Below are positions 1-16,206 of a DNA stretch of 64,000 nt, piece after piece. Source of the stretch: Azadirachta indica (Eukaryota > Streptophyta > Magnoliopsida > Sapindales > Meliaceae); the NCBI GenBank assembly GCA_022749755.1, contig CM040446.1, positions 12,362,367-12,426,366 on the forward strand, read 5' to 3'. The position numbers were made by a program, and so were the translations under genes. Numbering within the stretch: position 1 is the stretch's first letter; the number at the start of each line of letters is the position of its first letter. The notes below the pieces were generated by a model. That model had not been told where the DNA came from. It searched no databases and worked only from the letters and a program-made list of their open reading frames with translations.

Positions 1-2153
1 AATGAAAAACTTCATCAGTGAGCAAAAACATTGCTGCCCCCAATAAAATAGAGAAAATGAGACTGTAGAATCTTCAAATAGGACAAGGACAATAAATATT
101 AACTGCCTCACAAACTCACACCCTAGAGGGGCACTTCATAAATCAGCTGAGACCAATTTAGCCCTGAGACTTGTAAATTACCAACCACTATAAACTGAAT
201 ACTACTTTATTCCAATCCTTAACTCCTCTTTGTGCAGTTCTAGTAAGTATCTTCAATCTGTATTCACATGGTTGTACAAATGAGTTCATATTTCACCTAC
301 TGCTGGCCAGCTTTTTCTTTGTTCCCAGTAATTCCATCCAGAGAATACGATTCTCACCTTCAAAATGACATGGCTTTTTGATAGCCACAGGCCATTTCCG
401 TTCACAAGAGAATGGCCAATTCTATGGTCTCTTCTTGATATCGAAAAGAAAACAAAAACCATATGCACAGATTCTGTAAATATTGCAGACTCCTGGACCC
501 ACATTAAGACAATTTCCAGAAAATTGACACACTTCTGTAATCTCCCGCTATCAGCAGTTAAGCAACTCTTCCTCAACCCGAAGTTACTGTAGGCACATGT
601 TTACAGTCTCCAAATATCCTAAATTGTATTCCCTGTCATATTCCATCCTTCAAACAATACTGTAGAGAAAAATTTCCTGCAAATTACAAAGTATTAACTG
701 ACAATTTGAATTGGTTATTTAGAATTGGCTTTTATGCATTAACTTCAATATGATAAAATTTCTTCAAAATCTATATCAAATTGATAAAATAAAACAGGAA
801 ATATTCATCATCCTTAAAGAATGAAACTACATCATAATCTGGATATCATATTCAAACTGGGCAAATGGATCCTAATTAAATAAAATAATTAGTTAGGCAA
901 TGTTAGAGAATAAAATAAGGCAACAAGAAGTATCTGAAGCTAAAATACACAAAAAATTCTCCCAGTATATTTGAGTACGTCAGAGAACATATATAGGATG
1001 CTTCTGCAAAGTAACACTTCGCCCGGTACGGTCATTTAGAAGTGAACTATCCTAAACTAAAAGGATATAACACTGAAATTGATGCAACTAAATACGAAGA
1101 AAACAAAGGAAGAGAAAAAGATAAAAAATAGTGTTTTTAGCAAGAATACAGAAAATCGGGCATAACCCCACAATGACAATTATATTTTGAAAGAATGGAA
1201 TATGTCCCCAGTTCCAACTAAAACTAAAACAGAATAATCTCTAAATTCTAGAGCTGAGCTCTTTCAGCCAAAAAATTTTACTTCCATTTGATCAAATTTC
1301 TGCAGTAATCTTGACTGACCTGGTCACTTACAATAGATTGCTCCTCCTGAAAAAAAAAAAATAACCCAAAAAAGTGACAGATAGAAAGGTCAAAAACATA
1401 CTTAACATGATGTTTTTATCTCAATAAAATCTATGGATTCTTTATATCATGACATGTAGGCATTGGAGCTAATATTCTGCTGTTTTAAACTCAGATTTGG
1501 TTACTAGGATAAAAAATGGTCCCAGATAACAACTGGGACACAATCCAACAGAGATTAAATGAGAAGATTACACCAGGAAATCATTATCATGATTGAAGAC
1601 AAAAGTTGAGTTGACAACCATATGGCAAAAGCGAACTGAATACTCTAGTTGAAAAAGCGGAAAAATAATTCTTCACGACTAATGTTACATAGAACCATCA
1701 ATACAAGGTTGCCGTAAGTCATTCATGACATATATGTACAGTACAGAAACCAAGCTTTTGGCATCTGTATTTCATATAACAACCAATGTTTTTGTAGTCA
1801 CCTTAAGAAAAAACAATGTGAGGTGGGATTCACACTAATGCAATTCTTCAAATCAGCTACATCTTTTCAGTACTCACTGGTGCACTGGTAGAAACTTTTC
1901 AACCCGATACATAGGGGAAACATAACATCAAATCACCACACATTTGCAGCCTCCATAAATGTAACTCCAGGATCTTGACCGGACCCACCGCTGAAGACAC
2001 TACTGGGCAATCATGGTCAACAACACTGAGTGAGTGAGAGGATAAAAGCACTAGCTGCAATAAGAAAGAATCCATCTTAAAACACATGATTTGTTTTTTC
2101 CTCACAGAGCAAGCAGAAAACAAAATTTATGAACTGGAAAAATTACCGTTTCA
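1..2153. other. Non-coding flank downstream of the casein kinase gene
   Basis: AT-rich sequence with no coding region I can support. Short open frames on both strands (for example around 286-592 and 1899-2123) resemble no family and have no start or splice context. The part next to 2153 should hold the 3' UTR of the minus-strand kinase gene, and the far left may belong to the 3' end of another transcript outside the window. Both statements are inference. Confidence 0.4.
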
Positions 2154-6525
<4,372 letters not shown>

Positions 6526-9503
6526 GCTGGTTTAGATCGGCAGACGGATCAGAACATGAAATATGAGCTAGGGTTTTCTTTTGTTTTGTTTTTAATTTTG
6601 GCAACTGGATTTCCTGATCCGATAAAAGTAACTGATTGAACAGAAAGACTTTCTTGTTTTTTTTTATTATATAGTATCACTCAGAGAAGAATTTGAAGCC
6701 ACACAGAAGAACAACTCGGCAGCAAACGACAGACATGACACAGTGTGGCTTTGTTGACAGTATAAAGGTGGAAATTTAGAAGGGTAGAGTGGGAATTCGG
6801 ATTAGGTAGGAGCGGGGTTGACCCGTTGACGAATTATATATATAAAATGTTAGGTCAGGGGTCCGGGTTTTGCTGTGAATGAGCTCGTAAAGGGTATTAT
6901 TGTCAATTCGACGTTTTTAATTGCCTAACGGGGAATGCACAACGTGTATCTATTTACAATAGCACATTGACATTATTGTATAATTGATATATAATAATTT
7001 TTTTAAAAAAATTTTTTAACTCTTTTTGGTTGTATAATTTTTTTTTTTCCATATTTTTTAACTCTTTCTGGCCCCTTGTCACACAAATCATTAAAAATTA
7101 AGAATTTATTCTCAATTTTGATTTTGATAATTATTTTATTTTATAGCAATTTATTATATTTACACTACTTTTAATTATTTTTAAGTAAAATATGCATTTC
7201 GGATGGCAACATTCATTGTATTATAATATTATTAAGATTTACACAAATGAATAAAGCTATAAAATTTATTAAAAAAATTATGATTTCAATTTGATTATGT
7301 GTAAATATTTACTGAAAAACTATTGCAGTTCAATTGGGACTAACGTAAAATTTCTGGCTATTGTCAATTTTTCATTCAACTAATATTATTAGTATGTTAT
7401 ATCGGTTAGCATACAATAATTTATATAGAAAATTTGTATCATAGAATTATATACTAATAATTGCAAAATAATTAGCAAAAAAAAAAATGTTTATACTGTT
7501 TATGGGTAATTTCACTCCTTTTTATTATACCATATTACAAAAATAATATTCGAATATGAACAATATTTCAAATTTGATCAATAACGTTATAGTATTAATG
7601 ATATTTTATTCTTTAAACTTTGATAAAATAATAAATTAGGACATCATTTGATATATTTTAATATTTTCATCCCTAACTTTAGTATTGAGAAAAAATTTTA
7701 ACGGGCTATATTGAAGATATTCTGGTACACATTAAAAATAATATCTCTAATATTCAAATCTCAATTTAAAACCAACGAAATTAGATGAACTATTAACTTT
7801 AATTTTAGATATTCAAGAAAAGAATAAATATTTTTATTAAAATTTATCACAATAAATTCAAAGTTTCTATAAGAAAAATAATTTTCTCTCTCTCTCTCTC
7901 TCCTTTCTCAAACTTGAAATTGAAAATTGTCATTTGCTTGTTACTTGGTTAGGGAATGCTGCGCAAATCCGGCATCAAGGTCACGGGCAATGCTTAATTA
8001 TGCAATAGCCGCACCCAATCTAGGTATCACACAACCCTCGCTTGTCAATTTTCTTCCTCACCTCTTTTTTTGATTTAGCTTCTAGTTGAACAACATAAAT
8101 AAAGGGTTTCTGTTAGTTGTACTGATAAGATATTACTAAGTTGATTTTTATCTTCTGCCTCCCTCTCGCTCCCTTCATCCTTTGCCTCCTTGGACTCATT
8201 TCATTGTTGAAGCTCTCTGCTTTTTCAAATTCCCATGATCAACTTTTAGTAGATGGACTTAAAATTAAAAACTAAAATGTTGAAATTTACTAAGTAGATA
8301 ATTTGTTATTTCACCCAAGTTTAGGGACTGAAATGTTATTACTCTATTAATCAGTCCCATACACCTTGGCTTGGTACGCCAGGCGAGAGTGATTTACATG
8401 AAGTGGATGAGACAATGTTGCGTAGAGATAACAGAAAGGAGGGGTAATGGAGTCGGCGGGACCACCACCAATGGGAGTATTGGATATGTCTAATTGTAAA
8501 TGTAATGAGGACCTCACAGGCTGAATAATCACTATTTGATGACAGGCAAGGGATTGCACAATTTGGTCGGAAATCAGAATCATAATACCATTTTCTTCCA
8601 TTACTTATTTATTTATTTATAATATTTTTTAATTTATACAATAACAAGAAAATTTTATTGTGCAATTGTAAAAGTTATTAATTTTGTGCTTTTCTTTTCC
8701 CTAAAGAGATGGCCCTGTTAACCGGGCCGGCTCTACCTTAGAGGATTTAGGCTAAGGCCCACAAATTTTAGAAAGACCCAAAAATTGAAGTACATAATTT
8801 CTTTTAAGGAATCTTAATCTAGTTCACGAGAGAAATCTATCTAACACTTTAATATAATAAATTTTTTAATTAGTGACAGGTGGATTTTACATATAATGAG
8901 AGTCTTCTAAGAGATAGGACGAATACCCTTATAATTCAAAAACAAAATTTTTCACTTAATAAATTTGGCTCCTAACCACTTGATTGAAAGTACATAATTT
9001 TAAGAAAACATATTTATTTTAATTGTTTACACGTGATAAAGTTTTCACCTAATTTTTCATTTAAAAGAAGACTCCACTCATTAATATTTAGTTTTTAAAA
9101 TTTTTTATGTAGCAATATTTATTTTTTACTTAACTTTCATTTAAAAAACATTAATATTATTTTTCTTATTTATTCAAAACTATTTTAATATTTATTTTTT
9201 AAAAAATTGTGTTAAAATTACTTTTCTAACTGTTCAAATTATAAAATTACAATTGTAATGTTTAAAACAACTGTCTCATCCATATTCTACTGAACAAACC
9301 TATAAAAAGCCTCAAGTGTATATATATTGTGTCAGACATTCATAAAAATACTCTTTTGACAAAAAAAAATTTGTCTTTGAAACAAAAAAAAACAAAATTA
9401 ATTGAAATTTACAAACAAAAAAATTGATGAAAATGATAAACAACAATTTATGAAAGCATTAAGAGTGATATGAAAATTTGTGCACACCATTTGAGTTATA
9501 TTA
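6526..9503. other. Intergenic region: kinase promoter side, then AT-rich DNA
   Basis: The first few hundred bases upstream of 6525 should contain the 5' UTR and promoter of the casein kinase gene; I could not assign a clear TATA box. From about 6950 the sequence is very AT-rich. A minus-strand open frame at 8347-8601 (84 codons) matches nothing I recognise. A GGGCCGGCTCTA-type stretch near 8725 resembles the ends of some dispersed plant repeats, but no matching second end was found. Confidence 0.4.
7884..7902. repeat. (TC)n microsatellite
   Basis: About nine TC units in AT-rich intergenic DNA. Confidence 0.9.
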
Positions 9504-9776
9504 GGAGGGTATTGGTGAATGCCATTACCTCTCTATTTTTTCAGCTAATACTCCATTATTTCCTTATATTTTCTATAATATCTCATCCCCCTGAATTTTG
9601 ATTTTGTCTTTTAATATTTCTAATATTTTTTATTTTACCATTTGTAAATTAATTGAAGTGAAGGATAAAATTGAAAAAAAAAATTAAGGGGGTAATGAGA
9701 TATTAGACAAAATATAAGGGAGTAATGGAACATTAATTGAAAAAGCAAGAGGGTAATAGGCATTCTCCCGAGAGTG
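9504..9776. mobile_element. Foldback MITE, about 270 bp
   Basis: The two halves are imperfect reverse complements over nearly their whole length. The left arm carries GGTGAATGCCATTACC then ATTTCCTTATATTTTC and TAATATCTCATCCCC. The right arm read backwards carries GAGAATGCCTATTACC then CTCCCTTATATTTTG and TAATATCTCATTACC. No open frame is present, so this is a non-autonomous element. Borders are approximate and I saw no clean target duplication, so the superfamily is not assigned. Confidence 0.75.
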
Positions 9777-10997
9777 TTTGAATATAAATATCTAAAAAAT
9801 TAGTAATCTTGAGTAATGTAAAACATACTTGTTATTGTTAGATTATTCTGAGTTTGAATAACAATATAGGGCAAACATATGGTGTTTCGCAAGTGAAAAT
9901 TTTCTCTCAATCAAATCTTTCAAAAATTGAAAAAAAGTTGAAGAATAAATTCATTTAAAATATTTAAATAACTAAAATGTATTATATTAAGAATTCAAAT
10001 TAAAGGCAAGAGCATTATAAATGTTATAAAATAAAATTATTAATTATTAAATATATTTCTATAGATAAGTAATAAATATATATTAGTTATCAAATATCAA
10101 ACAAAAGTGACTAATGTGTCCTGGCCTGGATAAAACTCGAATTATAGGTCCGGGTTAAACTAGCCATAACATATTTTAGGTCAATCTCGGGTTTTTATTT
10201 TGTAAATTTGCTACGAACAGGTTTAAGCTTAAGTAAAATCCGGATTAGCTCGATTAATAAACTAAAAAGGCTTAAAAGTTTGAGCCTCGGGTTCAACCCA
10301 TCTCAAACAATATAAAATTCTGTCCGATTAATAATTTATATTAATTTAGGCCGAATTTCTCAATTCAGTTTAGACAACATAGAATTTGGTTCGGATCTTA
10401 ATAAACTATATGAATTTGGGCTGAATTTTTAAAAATCCATCTTGAATCCAAGTTTTTCAAGTTTAAATCTAAACTTTAAAGATTCAGATTTAAAATTCGG
10501 CTCGGACAAGATCAGGTAAGGCCCGACCCGAAAATAAAGAATCTGGGCTTCGGTTTGGATTGATTTAAATTACAAAGTCCCATCGAAATCCCTTTTTTTC
10601 CAAACCTATTTACATAAAAAAAAAACAATAATTCTAAACAATCAAATGTAAGATTTTCAATTTTCACCTGATTTGTTTTATATATTAATTAATCAAAATC
10701 AATTTTAACATATAAAAGGAATAATTACATTAATTGTTCATGTAGGAGATAACTGTATACAGTGTCATAAGTAAAACTAAAAAAAGAATATTCATACTGA
10801 AAATAAATAAAGTAAACTTGAAACCTAATTCATCGCTTAAACCTTCCACACTAACCGTAAGCAAGGGCGGAATCAGGGTTCGAATTAAACTACGCTAATC
10901 TGAGCTAATATATTGGACTATGTGAGGAGTAATAATTAAGAACCGCCCAATTAATCGCAACAACTGGGAAAAGTAACAGCTGCAGCAGTTTGATTAA
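9777..10997. other. Intergenic AT-rich DNA with a degenerate dispersed repeat
   Basis: No gene seen. Between about 10120 and 10580 there are scattered phrases such as GGTCCGGGTT, CTCGGGTT and GCCCGACCCG, which resemble a common dispersed plant repeat, but I could not define its ends. The rest is low-complexity AT-rich sequence. Confidence 0.35.
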
Positions 10998-11407
10998 GTG
11001 CCCGTTTGGTTTTACTTTTTTATTGGGCAAAAGAGCTTTTTTAATGATAAAAACTCTTTTCAAAATTTTTAATATCGTTTGGTTAACAATGAAAAAGAGT
11101 TTTTGAAAATTAAAAAAACTGTTTTTCTTCTATTGGAAGAAACCCAAAATTTGAGTTTTTGACAGTAGAGCTTTCCCAACTTTTTTAAAAGGTGAAATTA
11201 TTTAAAATACTCTTACTTTATTTTAAAAATTCTACGTAATTTCTTTAAAATAAAATATTAAAAATCTGTCTATTAAAGTAATTACTCAAATTTTTCTCAA
11301 AAGTTATTTGTAACAACCAAACGATTAATCAATTTTTATTAAAAACTCTACTCATAAAAGTTCTACGGGTAAAAACTCTACTTTAAAAAGTTATACCAAA
11401 CGGATCC
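10998..11407. mobile_element. Harbinger/Tourist-like MITE, 410 bp, flanked by TAA
   Basis: The ends are inverted repeats: the left starts GTGCCCGTTTGGTTTTAC, and the right, read backwards, starts GGATCCGTTTGGTATAAC. TAA sits directly outside both ends (10995-10997 and 11408-11410), the target duplication expected of PIF/Harbinger elements. Internal phrases are also mirrored, for example ATCGTTTGGTTAACAA against ATCGTTTGGTTGTTACAA. There is no coding capacity. The right end lies just downstream of the GLOX-1 stop codon. Confidence 0.8.
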
Positions 11408-11413
11408 TAAGCT

Positions 11414-13278
11414 TTACTGGATCTGAAGCCACATTCCAACACTGGGCACTCCTCTGTAAAGGACATAAAGAAGGTAATACCCAGGAGGAGCAACTGCGCC
11501 GGACGGCGGTGCCTCAGCAAGAATTTTATGCTGTAGGGGGCCAACGTGGTTGATCACGTCCACCAAACCTAAGATAATCAGCCTCTGATTCATGGAAATA
11601 CCATGCGTCGTAAATGCTGGAGCGTACATTGTTAGCCGAACGTCAAACTTGGTGAATGTCAGCTCATTTGATTTAACCACCACAGACAGCTTGCTGCCAT
11701 AAATGGTCATATTATCCGATTTGTCCAGCACAATCTCAGGTCTTAAATTAGCTAATGATGGATCTAAATAAGGAGGGGAAAATTTCTCGACCCTCGTCTC
11801 AGTGGGATACTTAACGTTGTATTTGTATCCATCATTGGTGTTACTGCCTGATATAAGTACTTTTCCGTCAGGGAGTAACGTGGACGCTGAGTGGTACATT
11901 CTTGGAATGGCTGTAGGAGCTAACGCCTTGAACCTTTGGTTCATCGGTGCTTTAGTCTTGTATAACACGGGGACTAAATTGGGTACCTCGGCATCATTCC
12001 ATGCTGAAGTACCGTTTTGTGCACCGTTAACCATTAGCACATCTCCAGTGGGAAGAATCGTCATATCCCCCATTACGCGACGTGATGGCATTATTTCCTT
12101 CTTCCAAACTGCTTTCAGGTCAGTGATTTTGATTCTTCCGCAGTCTTGCAATGCAGGGAAGAATTGCTTTTTAACTTCTGCATAGAAAAATGAATCCCAC
12201 ACGGCGCCACCACAAACTAGAACCTCAGCATTGATTGCTGATCTTGTGTATCCAGCGTGTAGCTTAATTGGGAGTATAACGGACATTCCTGATGCAGGAT
12301 AGCTTCGGGAGCCACCGGGGAGAACCGGGAACTCGTGGACAACTTTGTTAGCTTTTGGGTCAAACAAGATGGAACGATTGTTGGAGAAAATGAAGACATT
12401 GCCATCAGTAGAAAGATGGACAAAAGGGTATAAATTATTCTCGATCATAAAGAAATTCATCTTTCCAAAGCTTCCCTTCATCTGATCATGAGTGTCTTTG
12501 AGCAAGGGGAGGAAGATGGCTTTCTTATTGGATTGTCCTTCTGGAGGAATGTATTCGTAGGTAAAAGCACCACGGCCACCCACAACAATGAAGCTGCCGT
12601 CAGGTAAAGTTACTTGTGTGGCGTACCATCTAGGTTCTGCAAGTGCTGTTGGGTATTCCTTCCAGTCGCATTCATCACATGTCCAGAGATATCTCACGGT
12701 GTTTGCTCCGCCTTGATAGCCTCCAGTACTGACTAAGTGTCCGTCCACGGTCAGGCCTCCTGATGAGCACCAAGTGTCCGTTTCAATCTATCACAGTTAT
12801 AATTTATGTAAATCTTATTAAATTTCTATTAGTGTTGTAATTTCAAATTGCAAGAATTAAAGTTAACCTTGAGTGCTTTCAAATTGGCTGTTTCAACGTC
12901 ATAGAGAACTGAGTGTGCCCAACAATCATGTTCGTTGGTCCTAACGTCAACAAGCCGGCAAGGCATCTTCTCTCGAGGCAATGGAATGGTTGATATTCTC
13001 CAAACCGTGGCATCATACATCAGAACCTTATTGATTTTGGGAAGCAAAATTGCGTGCATGGCTGATACACCTGAATTGTTAGATACTAGCTCCCATTTGC
13101 CAGTGAATGCTGTTTCAGCATTGCGCTGTTCATTCATCAAATCCTCCTTTTTCAGTTCGTTTTCCACTTGATGCGGAAAAAGAAAAAAATCATTCAAAGG
13201 ATTTGGAAATAATGTTGCATATCCAGAACTCAACAAGAGAGGAAATATAACATAAAGAAATTTGAACATTATTTCCAT
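11414..13278 (-). CDS. Secreted glyoxal/galactose oxidase-like copper-radical oxidase (GLOX-1), 2 exons, 594 aa
   Basis: A plant GLOX-type enzyme, expected to oxidise aldehydes or primary alcohols with O2 and release H2O2 in the apoplast; the substrate is not predictable. Exon 1 is 13278-12868 and exon 2 is 12787-11414. The 80-bp GT-AG intron falls between LKALK and IETDTW. The protein has a hydrophobic N-terminal signal peptide, a glyoxal-oxidase N-terminal (kelch-type propeller) domain and a C-terminal early-set domain. The copper-radical residues are all present: C144 in DTWCSSGG, Y192 in RWYATQ, Y435-H436 in RMYHS and H532 in THGISMNQR. A second in-frame ATG lies three codons downstream. 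A possible TATA box (TAGTATAAAT on the minus strand) is at 13361-13370. This copy is clearly more divergent than the three copies further right, and it alone has an intron. Confidence 0.92.
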
Positions 13279-15126
13279 TGTAGAATGGCGTTAATTAATT
13301 TGCTTTTGCAAGCACAAAAATTAATGTTAACTGAAGATGCCCTTTTTTTTTTTATTATTTATTTATACTAATCTAGATATTGCTTCCCATATTTCACTCG
13401 TAACTTAAGGTTGTGAGGAGTTTGGCAAAACAACATGCGCTAAAATAGTGTTAATGCCTTATTTAGAGGAAACTTGAATAGTTTTTAGTCGCTTGAAAGA
13501 GGAAATTAGGTACGAAGTTAATATTTTTATATAGCTTTTGGAGAGACTTTGACTTTTATTATATCAGGAAAAGGATTTCTATGTGTTAGCCGCTGAAATT
13601 TATTGAATTTCAAAGTAGCACTCCCGTACTTAAAGCTTGCAAGTTAACTGCCATTTGATATATATTTTCTTTAACATCGATTTCCGGCCGAGGCTTGTAG
13701 CTTCATTTCTGCAACATGATAGCCTAAAAAATTAGCACATAAAATTTAATATAAATGTAAACCGAATTTCAATAAGAGCATTTTTATCAATTTAATCAAA
13801 CAGTATTTTTATCTTAAAAAGGTATACATTTCCCCTTCAAATAAAAAGGTGTAGTGAAATATTTTGAAATTTAATTTTATTGAAAATGTTCAAACTATTC
13901 TTACAATTTAAACCTCTTATTGATTTGCATGTTTCTTTATTATTTGATCAATTGTAGCGATATTTGTTGATTAAAACTCAATAAATTTTTAAATCTCAAT
14001 TTAGTCTACTCAATCCATCATTTCTTAATAAATCTAAGGATGAATTTAATCAATTTTATATTATATAAACGTGCTAGATTCTTGTATGTATCTAATAACA
14101 CTTTAAATTTTTAATTATTATATATATAACATTTTTACTCGTTTTAAATGATAATAGTTGTTCCTTTAGTTTTGAGAGGATTTCCTTTTATTCATTTAAA
14201 CATGCATTTTATTGAACTGAATTTTAAAAAATTTATTTAATTTAATGATGTTTTTGTCCTAAATTTTTTATAAAATAATAAATAAATAATTTATTTTAAT
14301 TTAACAAATTAGTCCTTGTCTTTTTTTTCCCACCCTTTCTTTCACAATGTTCTAATTCTTATTATCACCATTTAATTGTGACTATGAATAGGGTGATATT
14401 TCAAATAAACGAATTGTATTTAAGTTAATACGAATATGATTCGTTTATTATTTCGTATCAAAAATTTAAATATGAATATAAATATGGTCGTGACATGCAT
14501 ACACACACAGAAATATATATATATATATATATATATGAATTATGAACATTGCAGTTCATGAGATATTAAAAAATAGCGTTTTTTTTTTGTCAAATATCAT
14601 ATATATGTGATAATTAGATTCTTATATTATAATCTTGTTTGGTATAAAAAATATATATTAATTTATTTTATGAAAATATATTTATTTAAATATAATTATT
14701 CATTTAAAATATAATTATTTGTTTAATTAATTATGCTTTAAACGAATAAATTAGTTAAAATGATCAAATACGAATATAACATAATTATTAATTATTCGAC
14801 ATAAATGTGACGCGATTATTATTCATATCAATTTTTTTAAAATCTAAATTATTGAATTTGTGTGGCATAATAGTATCGTCTCCCAAATTATTATCCGTGA
14901 GTATATGATTACGAGGGACTGAAATATTAAAATTAAAATAATCATGTCCTAACTTATTATTGTCTTAAAGTTCCAAGTACGCAAATATTATTACTCCTAT
15001 AGAATAATCGCAGCGTTGAATGTCAAGCTGTAATTACGATAATACCCTGTGAATCCTTTCATATTAACTAACGGAGTTTTACTACCCGAACCGGATCGCC
15101 AATAGGCGATAGCGTTGCCCGAGGAG
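13279..15126. other. Intergenic region between GLOX-1 and the TMEM234-like gene
   Basis: AT-rich and without supportable genes. The two flanking genes point away from each other, so this 1.85 kb holds both promoters. A (TA)n run lies at 14513-14536. Sequence around 14400-14870 repeats CGAATATGA/ACGAATATAAC-like phrases, possibly an old dispersed repeat. Confidence 0.4.
14513..14536. repeat. (AT)n microsatellite
   Basis: Roughly twelve AT units in intergenic DNA. Confidence 0.9.
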
Positions 15127-15537
15127 ATGGCCGGAGATGTAGAGAAGATGATAGCAGTGGGCCTGGTCTGGGGCGCCACCAACGCACTAATGCGACGGGG
15201 CGCACTCATCTGGGACCGAGCCCTCAAAAAACGCTCCACTCTACCCAAACCTCTTAAACTCCACCAAAAGCTCTTCTCTTCTTTGAAAAACTGGCTCGCT
15301 CTCCTCCTAATCTGGCAATACTCACTCCCTTTCTTGCTAAATCTCTCAGCCTCCGCCACTTTCTTTGCCATTCTCGGTCATACCCCCATCTCGCTCGCCG
15401 TTCCCGTCACCAATGCCACGACTTTTGCCGCCACCGCCTTTTTTGGAATGCTGTTGGGAGAGCAGACCCGTGTCGGCTTTACTTTATTGGGTATGGGTTT
15501 TATTGTTCTTGGTGTTTGGCTTTGCATTAGTGCTTGA
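15127..15537 (+). CDS. TMEM234-like small membrane protein, 136 aa
   Basis: Single-exon gene for a four-helix membrane protein resembling the TMEM234 family, a half-size relative of the drug/metabolite transporter (EamA) superfamily. ATG at 15127 is the first ATG in frame; the open frame upstream of it has only TTG. The N-terminus MAGDVEKMIAVGLVWGATNA leads into a first hydrophobic helix, followed by a basic loop (residues 23-48) and hydrophobic segments at roughly 54-80, 84-106 and 114-135. The small-residue stretch SLAVPVTNATTFAATAFFG and the motif GEQT are typical of the EamA fold. Substrate and location are unknown; plant homologues are mostly uncharacterised. The length is normal for the family. 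Confidence 0.8.
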   Translation: MAGDVEKMIAVGLVWGATNALMRRGALIWDRALKKRSTLPKPLKLHQKLFSSLKNWLALLLIWQYSLPFLLNLSASATFFAILGHTPISLAVPVTNATTFAATAFFGMLLGEQTRVGFTLLGMGFIVLGVWLCISA

Positions 15538-15855
15538 TCTGTTTGTTATTTTGATAATTGATTTGTATTGCTCCCGTGACGATACTTACTAGTTTGAAAG
15601 AAACAAGTTGATTGAAATGGACTCAGTTTTGTTTGTAGAAATTTAAGAACTGCTGCTAATATATAAATTTTGGTGGCTAGAGTGTGCTAGCCTTAGTCTG
15701 CAAGCATCAATTTAAAAGTTTGTTTGCTATATAGCTAAAGAAGGTTGCACTTGCGATTTTCGCTGGTATTTGTCTCTCTTGCTATTAATTCATGGATTGG
15801 ATAGCTTAAATTGAAAAAATCACGAAGGAAGAACGTAATTACATTTGATGTCAGC

Positions 15856-16143
15856 GGAAATGAGGAAAAAGAATACAATCAATAATTCAATAAGATTGAA
15901 ACACAATAAACAACAATGATTTATTCATCTGTAAAGGAAAAAATGAACAGAAAAAATTTATTGTTTGGCTTGATGCTTGTTGTAGGAAAAGGAAATGGCT
16001 ACTGGAAACGAGGAAAAATAATACAATCAATATTTCAATATGATTGCAACACGACAAACACGAAAGATTTGTTCGTTTTGGAGAGGAAAAAATGAACAGA
16101 AAAGAAATGTTGTTTAGCTTGATGCTTGTTATAAGAATAGGGG
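15856..16143. repeat. Direct tandem duplication, about 148-bp unit, two copies
   Basis: Unit one starts at 15856 (GGAAATGAGGAAAAAGAATA) and unit two at 16004 (GGAAACGAGGAAAAATAATA). Both then share ACAATCAATA, TTCAATA.GATTG, GGAAAAAATGAACAGAAAA and GCTTGATGCTTGTT in the same order, with scattered substitutions. The repeat ends 64 bp before the XTH stop codon, so it probably lies in the XTH 3' UTR or just beyond. No coding potential. Confidence 0.8.
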
Positions 16144-16206
16144 ATGGGTGGCAGGAAAGCTTCTGTTTCATCATGTTGATTGACTGGCATTCTGGCAAAT
16201 ATGATA

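Noticed and set aside
8715..9390. Possible hAT-type element starting with CGGGCCGGCTCTA
   Set aside because: No matching inverted end or target duplication was found.
11802..12185. 127-codon plus-strand frame opposite GLOX-1
   Set aside because: Antisense shadow of GLOX-1 exon 2; no family resemblance.
14997..15371. 124-codon minus-strand frame overlapping the TMEM234-like gene
   Set aside because: Antisense shadow; the plus-strand frame has coherent membrane helices.
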